Under the pieces are notes generated by a model. That model saw nothing but the letters and a program-made list of their open reading frames with translations, ran no database searches and was not told the origin of the DNA. Made by a program: the position numbers and the translations under genes. Source: Artemia franciscana (lineage: Eukaryota; Arthropoda; Branchiopoda; Anostraca; Artemiidae). Taken from it: a stretch of 64,000 nucleotides of DNA. The stretch lies in the NCBI RefSeq assembly GCF_032884065.1, contig NC_088863.1:59662439-59726438 (forward strand). Direction: 5' to 3'. Shown piece after piece: positions 58,126 to 64,000 of the stretch (its first letter is position 1; every line of letters begins with the position of its first letter).

Positions 58126-60300
58126 AAGCGAAAAGCCGGAGTTGCTATGATGGTGCCATAGCATTCTAAAAGTTGCTCGAGAAATACACACCTATATACG
58201 CAAGAATATTAAATGCAAGGTCTATAAGAACAAAGCTAAGCTGTCAGTTGCTGTTTGTTACGCCCCAACAAATGAAGTCACTGACCACGAAACAGACTAG
58301 TCATATAGATCACTTCAAGCCGTTGCCAAAAATACACCAAGTCATGACGTTGAGTACTTCCACTTAGACTTTAACACCAAAGTAGAGAATAATCGATCCT
58401 TCTTTCCACATGCTCTTGGCCAGCATGACCTGGGCAAAAAAGCCATAATGGCGAGCTTCTGATTAATTTTGCCCTTACGAACGACCTGGTAATAGCTGTT
58501 TCTGTTTCCTTACAGAAATGTGCACAAATGCTCGTCAATTTTACCAAATAGGGGGGGGGGGTTTCAAATCAGGTTTATCGTTGCCCAACAAGAAAAATAG
58601 CAATCGAGCCAGCAAGATGTTTGAGTCTACACAAGAGCAGACAGACAAATTCATAATGTTATTACAAAATTTTACATAAAGCTGAAAAAGATATGCAACA
58701 AAAGGCAGTTCCTAACCCTGTTTTGAACTCTGATAAACTCCAAGATGGTGTGACAAAACCAGTTTTTACAATGGAGCTATACAACAGATTCGAAGCCTTA
58801 TCCGTACCAGAAAAAGCTGAAAGCGAAACACTATAGGATATCATTAAGAAGCAAAAAACAGTTTAGTCAACTATGGGCTACCCTAGGAGCCCAAAAGACA
58901 AGTGGCTGTCAGAACAAACGTGTCGTCTAATAGAGAAAAGAAAAAAGATGAAAGCGTTTATCCCCCCACAACAGGTTGCTGGTCGTCTTGTTTTCGAAAA
59001 TCAGCAGTACTGAGCCCTTCATAAAGCTGTCAAGAAAAACGTTCGAGCTGATACACGGAGATTTTTATAGAGTGTAAAGCCCTTCAGGTAGAAACAGCCA
59101 CAAAAAAAGTCTCTTCGGCAGTGTACACAATCGCAAATGACATCGCAGGAATGCAACCGACAAATAAAGACGGACTGCTTAAAAATCAACAGGAGATGAT
59201 GCTACTCGAGAAGATTGATGTCAATGAAGTATGCATAAAACAATTCGAATATTTATTGAACTGGCCACCTCCAGAAGACGAACCTGACATTTCAGACACC
59301 TCATCTTCACCTTACATATCAGCAGGGATCTACATTCTGCGAGTCACATCCTGGAAGCAGCGAACTGTGCCACCACTTCAAATGGTTCTCAGACCTTAAC
59401 TAGCTTATTACCTAGCCCCATACTCGTTAAGCATATCATAATTGAACTATATTGCATATCTACAGAGATTATTAAAGCATAAATATCCTCCTGAATCTCT
59501 CTTTTGTCGATGCTCTTCACTTGGAGCCAGACAACGGCCATAGTACTTGTTGGACTGGAAGCACTGCACAATCACCAGGATGTTCGAGAATGGTGACGCA
59601 GCCACCATGCAATGGCAGAGTAGAAATCGACTATCAATACCAGGCAATAAAATCTCTCATTTTATCCTACTGAGCCTCTTTGGGATCTGAGGGCAGGGTT
59701 TATAGAGAGGATCCGAGCCCAACTCGACCAATTCCCGTGGGTTGAACAGTAAAACTTCCGACTAAGCCTCTCATGCACAACCATTATTTCAACTTAAAAT
59801 TTGAACAGAAGAAAGCACAGAATGACACTGAAAGATAGGCAATATAGAATCTTTGTCGCCGTCAAGAAGGTCTTTAACCCCTTAGATCATGAAATTCTGC
59901 GACAGATTGATGAAAGATCCTGATCCACTATGGTAATCCTGGGAAAATAGCTACAATTATTATCGCCATGTATGAGGGTTGCGATTGTTACGTCAAGACA
60001 CCAGAGTGCTAAACTTGTTCCTTCCAGCTCCTCAAGACCCCAAAAAATACTGCACCGGAACTACCAGAGCCATTTACACAACATGCACACCTTTATTAAA
60101 GCAGAATTGGAGGTCATCATTGCAACAAAACATGATAAATTATTTAGGGCTCCTCCTCAATATTCTGGGTGTCTCTGGGGGAATATGTGGTTCTAAGGTC
60201 TTATTAAGATTTTTGTCTTTGTGTTTTAAAGCTGTAGTTTTTCATATCGTTTTTCCTTGAAAATGATTTGAAAAAAAAAAAAAAAAAAAAAAAAAAACAC
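58126..60300 (+). pseudogene. RTE-like LINE, heavily decayed, with poly-A tail
   Basis: Scattered frames follow the order of an endonuclease-RT LINE. The endonuclease region lies at about 58170-58460 (LSVAVCYAPTNEVTDHET, DVEYFHLDFNTKVENN). A linker at 59121-59290 includes NKDGLLKNQQEMMLLEKIDV and FEYLLNWPPPEDEP, and an RT start at 59860-60000 includes VFNPLDHEILRQI, GNPGKIATIIIAMYEG and CDCYVKTPE. RT is truncated soon after. A poly-A run of about 30 at 60269-60297 marks a plausible 3' end. Many stops and frameshifts are present. Confidence 0.75.
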
Positions 60301-61345
60301 ATTGGTTACGAACTTTCGCAATGGCTAAGCTTCAGCATATTCAGTCTCGCAGTCTTTTACCCTTTTGGGTTGCATTATTATTGAACTTCCAAAAGCAACC
60401 ACAAATTTATCGAAGCCACAAATTAAATTTACATTGCAAATAAAATGTGTTTGATATATATTTATTGAACTTGAATAAAGATTAAGATTAAATAAATCAT
60501 TATATTCAGTGTCAGAGTTTTAAATGAAAAGCGTGCACCTGTCAAACTAAATTTTTCTTACCGCTATTTGAAGTCTGACTGATGATGATCAGATGAGAGG
60601 ACATATTATAAGAAACTTCATCTTTTTAAGGATGTCCCAAATTTTCCAGTTTGATGTTTAGTACATTTTTAATATTAAAACAACTTATAGATAAAATTGC
60701 TGATTACAAACTAAATTATAAGACACACTTTTAAGAATTCGAAATTTTAAACAAACTCTTACATTCTCCGTCGTTACACTGAGTAGAACTCAAATTATGA
60801 CCTATCTAATCGTTCATTTTATCGGTTACGAGTTAGAATTCCGTTAATACTTAATGTAGGTCTATTTTACTTATAAAGATACGATGAAATGAATTATTAT
60901 ATTTAACGTTGGATTTTATAAACGAAAGCGTCAACTCCCAAGCTGGATTCGTTTTATCAATATTTGAAGTCAAACTGAGAGGTTCAGATGATGACATATC
61001 ATCTGAAATTTTACCTTTGAAATTATCATCAAAAATTTCCTAGTCGCTTTTAGAAGTTGAATTCTGATTAGAATGCCAATTTTTAAAAGTATAGAGGGCG
61101 TTTTTTGGTAGTTTTGTTTTAATATTTTTAATGAAGAACCTAAAAAGTATTGTTTTCAAAATACAGGGAGGAGGGAAACTTTGTCGTACAAAAATTCATG
61201 AAAATGCCAAAAAATGATATTTTTAAATCTAGCTAGGGGAGGAAAAGTCCGCCCTAACTCCTCACCACCCTGATTATGATCTGTCTTAATGCTCATTTTA
61301 TCAGCCCTTCACAATGGAAAATATTAAAATATTCAGCTGTAACCT
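60301..61345. other. No gene seen
   Basis: AT-rich. The stretches GATGATGATCAGATGAGAGG (60584) and GTTCAGATGATGACATATCA (60982) hint at a weak internal duplication with about 400 bp spacing. Confidence 0.4.
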
Positions 61346-61350
61346 TTAAA

Positions 61351-61581
61351 TTATATGCATATCACATAAATATCTTGGGTAAGATTTTTATAGCCAGTTA
61401 CAGCTAGACAATCTTTCACATAATTAACAAACAGAAGCTTCTGATAATAAATCAGCAGGATTATATACGAACAGAATGCGTCACTTTTTATGCTATTCCA
61501 CCTTCCCAGACAAGTTGGCGACCTTATTTCTTTTATTAAGCAAAAAGAATCCCATAAGACCGTAACTAAGAGACGTAACAT
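61351..61581 (-). other. Possible tyrosine-recombinase-like fossil fragment
   Basis: The - strand frame includes LGRWNSIKSDAFCSYI, which resembles the LGRWKSDAFxxYIR end of tyrosine recombinases found in DIRS-like elements and Cryptons. Only this short motif supports the call. If real, it is a broken fragment of an old element. Confidence 0.3.
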
Positions 61582-64000
61582 TGTTGTACCTCATCCTAGA
61601 TGTTGGCATACTTCGATTTCTTTTAAATGACAATATGTCTGATTTTTCAAAGATAGAATCTCAATGAGTAATATTTTTGCGGAGGAGAAAAAAAAACTAT
61701 GCAAAGAGAACAGCTGCTCAGTGATTTGAAATGCAACAGAAGATCATTCAAGCTATCATAATTAATATAATAACTTAGCACTACTCCAAGACTGTTCTAT
61801 ATATAGCAGTAATACATGGTAAATTATAAGCTTATATCTACCGCTGTTTTAAAGAGCTGGATTCTACATTGTACGTGCGCTCCCGGCAAAAGCAGATTAT
61901 CTACACTTTTTATAAAATTTTGTTCTTATTTTTTTTTTTTTTTTAGAAGTTCGTAGAGGAGACAAATATTAGGTACCAAAGGGAGGATTTTTGGGTACTT
62001 ATGTATTATACCAAACACAGTCGAGAATATCGCTGAATGTAAGATCTCAGAAAACCGGTTTCATAGCAACAAAGACAATTGAAGGGTGACAGAATGCAAT
62101 GAACATAGGGTAAGGTTAAGTTACTTCACCCTCCCCCCTGATGTGCAAATATATAGCCCAAATTATATTATTTTATGAACTAAAGTATTGTATTTTCATC
62201 ATGTTTTGGTACATTTCATTATGATTAACCTAACTTCACTTCTTGAGTGTGTTTGGTATAATACAAAAGTACCCCTTTTTGTTGATTTGTAAATCAAGTG
62301 ACGAGTTATTAGTAATATTATTATATTAGTAATATTAGTAAATACTTTTTTGTAGGTACCAACCAGTGGCGGCAAATCACAGCATTTACGGGGGGGGGGA
62401 GGAGAGAAAGATTTTTTTGGATTTTTTTAATAAAGATACAAAATTATGCTTTCTTCAAAATTTGGATGGAGGAGAAGCCTTTTCAATGTATTTTCATAAA
62501 GACACAAAAATTCACGACCCCCCATCTCCGTTGATGTCACTAGTCTCAAGAGTTTTTCAATATAAAGGGAACTTAATCGAGTAGTGATGACCTACTCCTT
62601 ATTTTTTTCAACTTCACTGTCACCAAAGTAAATAATCACCACTAGTAATTTTGCAACTCAATAAAGTAAATAAAGCAATCCCAATTTCATGGTATCCCCT
62701 AATTCTGCCAAGTTTTGTCATGCATTATCTATCTCTCAATTTTTCAATCTTACTATATTTAATGTTTGTATTATGTTATCTTAATAATTTTGCCTTCAGT
62801 TAATTAACTTCTTAATTGTTATTATTTCTCTTACCTTAAACCCCTAAAAATACCATTGGATCGAAACAAAATTATACCATTATGATCACCTCTGTCAAAA
62901 ACCCTCTAAAGAAACCTAGAGTCCCCTGGCTTGAACAACAAAGAAAAATCGCTCTTTTGCATGGGTAGCACTGATGTCTCGTCTTTTTTTCTTTTCTTTT
63001 TTTTTTGCCAACATAGGACAAAGTCTATCGCCTAAGTGCGAAAAAAAAATGACCTGATTGTTCCCACCGATACGGTCAACTTTTGTAAATTTATCTCTGT
63101 GGTTATCCTGAATAATCTAAATGAATAATGTCTGTGTGTATCTAAGGTGTTTATTATCTTTGCTAAAATAACCAAAGAAAAAATCTCGTCGGGTGTTTCT
63201 ATAAAATGTTATTGCACTGTTTCTATAATATCATACCTTCTTTATGTTTTACAACATTTGGTTTCTCCGCTTTTTACAATATCTTTTTTTATTGTTTCCT
63301 TTGAAAAATTCAAGAAGGTCCTTAGACAGTTTCGATGGTCTATTAAGTCTCCAGTCACCCCTGTCTGCAGAGTTAATGTGCCCCAACATAGTCGCAGATT
63401 CCCCTCTAAATGTTCACCCCAGCACCGAAACTTTCTGCGCAAGCATAGCCAATAACTGAATTATTCATTAAAAATAGTCTGAAATTACTAACATAATCAC
63501 TAGTTATACCGGCTTATGACCAGAAAAAAAAAAAAAAAAAAAAAAATATAGCTAGATTAGCTAGGTACCTATTATAGTTTTGTAGCCTAACAGTTATTTC
63601 CTGAGGATCTTTCACTGACTTTTTGGTTTTGAGAATTGCATACAGGAAATATGGATATTTTTGACATTTATTTTCTTACTAATTTTATAATAAATTATAT
63701 CTATAATGCTATTTATCTCAATGAATATTCTTATTTTCTGCTGTGTTTCACTACTTTAAAATAACAAAAAAGCTGGTTTCTCTTACGGTTTTAAAGCATC
63801 AAAGAAAATGCAACATTTGCCAAATACCTACTCCTAAGTAATTAATTTTTGTTGGTTAAGGAGTTGAACGCAACAAAATATTCAAAGTTAGTTTCCGATT
63901 TACTGGAAGTATGTTTTCCTAGGAGGTATCAGGAAACACTCAAATTTGTGATAAAATAAGAAACAGTATTGTTTTGAATTTCAGGGAAAATTTATTGATC
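61582..64000. other. No gene recognised
   Basis: AT-rich with poly-T/poly-A runs. A CAGTGGCGGCAAATCACAGC word with a following G-run at 62365-62400 looks like another MITE-type end. Frames at 62366-62584 and 63147-63459 have no convincing motif. A poly-A run lies at about 63523-63546. Confidence 0.4.

Noticed and set aside
63147-63459. Frames of 66-102 codons in three phases over the same stretch
   Set aside because: All phases are partly open and none shows a recognisable motif.

Overview
The window looks like AT-rich animal DNA, most likely from an arthropod. It has spliced genes with GT..AG introns of 1.9 to 7.7 kb, many decayed LINEs, hAT and Helitron DNA transposons, (TA)n microsatellites and several satellite-like arrays. 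The dispersed repeat families remind me of brine-shrimp (Artemia-like crustacean) genomes, but that is an impression from memory and was not tested. No bacterial-style operon, CRISPR array, tRNA or rRNA gene was found. Most long reading frames here are chance or transposon remnants.

Two host genes can be named with confidence from their spliced exons. NDUFA5 (complex I subunit B13) runs on the + strand. Its two main coding exons are at 16321-16482 and 19346-19513, and a short first exon is not securely placed. RCL1 (RNA 3'-terminal phosphate cyclase-like ribosome biogenesis factor) runs on the - strand. All six coding exons join in phase between 44539 and 23986, giving 375 residues. The two genes converge tail to tail. 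The space between their ends (about 19.6-24.0 kb) is largely an array of degenerate repeats of about 118 bp. A third, unidentified host gene on the - strand is represented by a convincing last coding exon (54773-54991) and a weaker candidate upstream exon (56585-56661).

Region by region: 0-0.77 kb, Helitron 3' end beside (TA)n; 1.3-4.4 kb, Helitron and hAT relics and foldback repeats; 5.0-6.6 kb, two LINE fragments and a 122-bp duplication; 6.6-8.6 kb, Ty3/Gypsy fossils; 10.6-13.8 kb, a - strand CR1/Jockey-like LINE interrupted by a + strand LINE; 14.6-15.8 kb, a repeat array of roughly 410 bp period; 16.3-19.6 kb, NDUFA5 with a hAT element in its intron; 19.85-23.2 kb, the 118-bp array; 24.0-44.5 kb, RCL1 with introns filled by LINE, Gypsy, MITE-like and satellite material; 45.7-50.8 kb, foldback elements and an array of about 280-bp repeats; 53-57 kb, the unidentified gene and a hAT-like MITE; 58.1-60.3 kb, a decayed RTE-like LINE; 60.3-64 kb, mostly anonymous sequence. 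I saw no convincing new multi-gene system. The most useful leads are the unidentified host exons, the complete RCL1 model, the precisely bounded hAT and Helitron ends, and the related repeat families that recur across the window.
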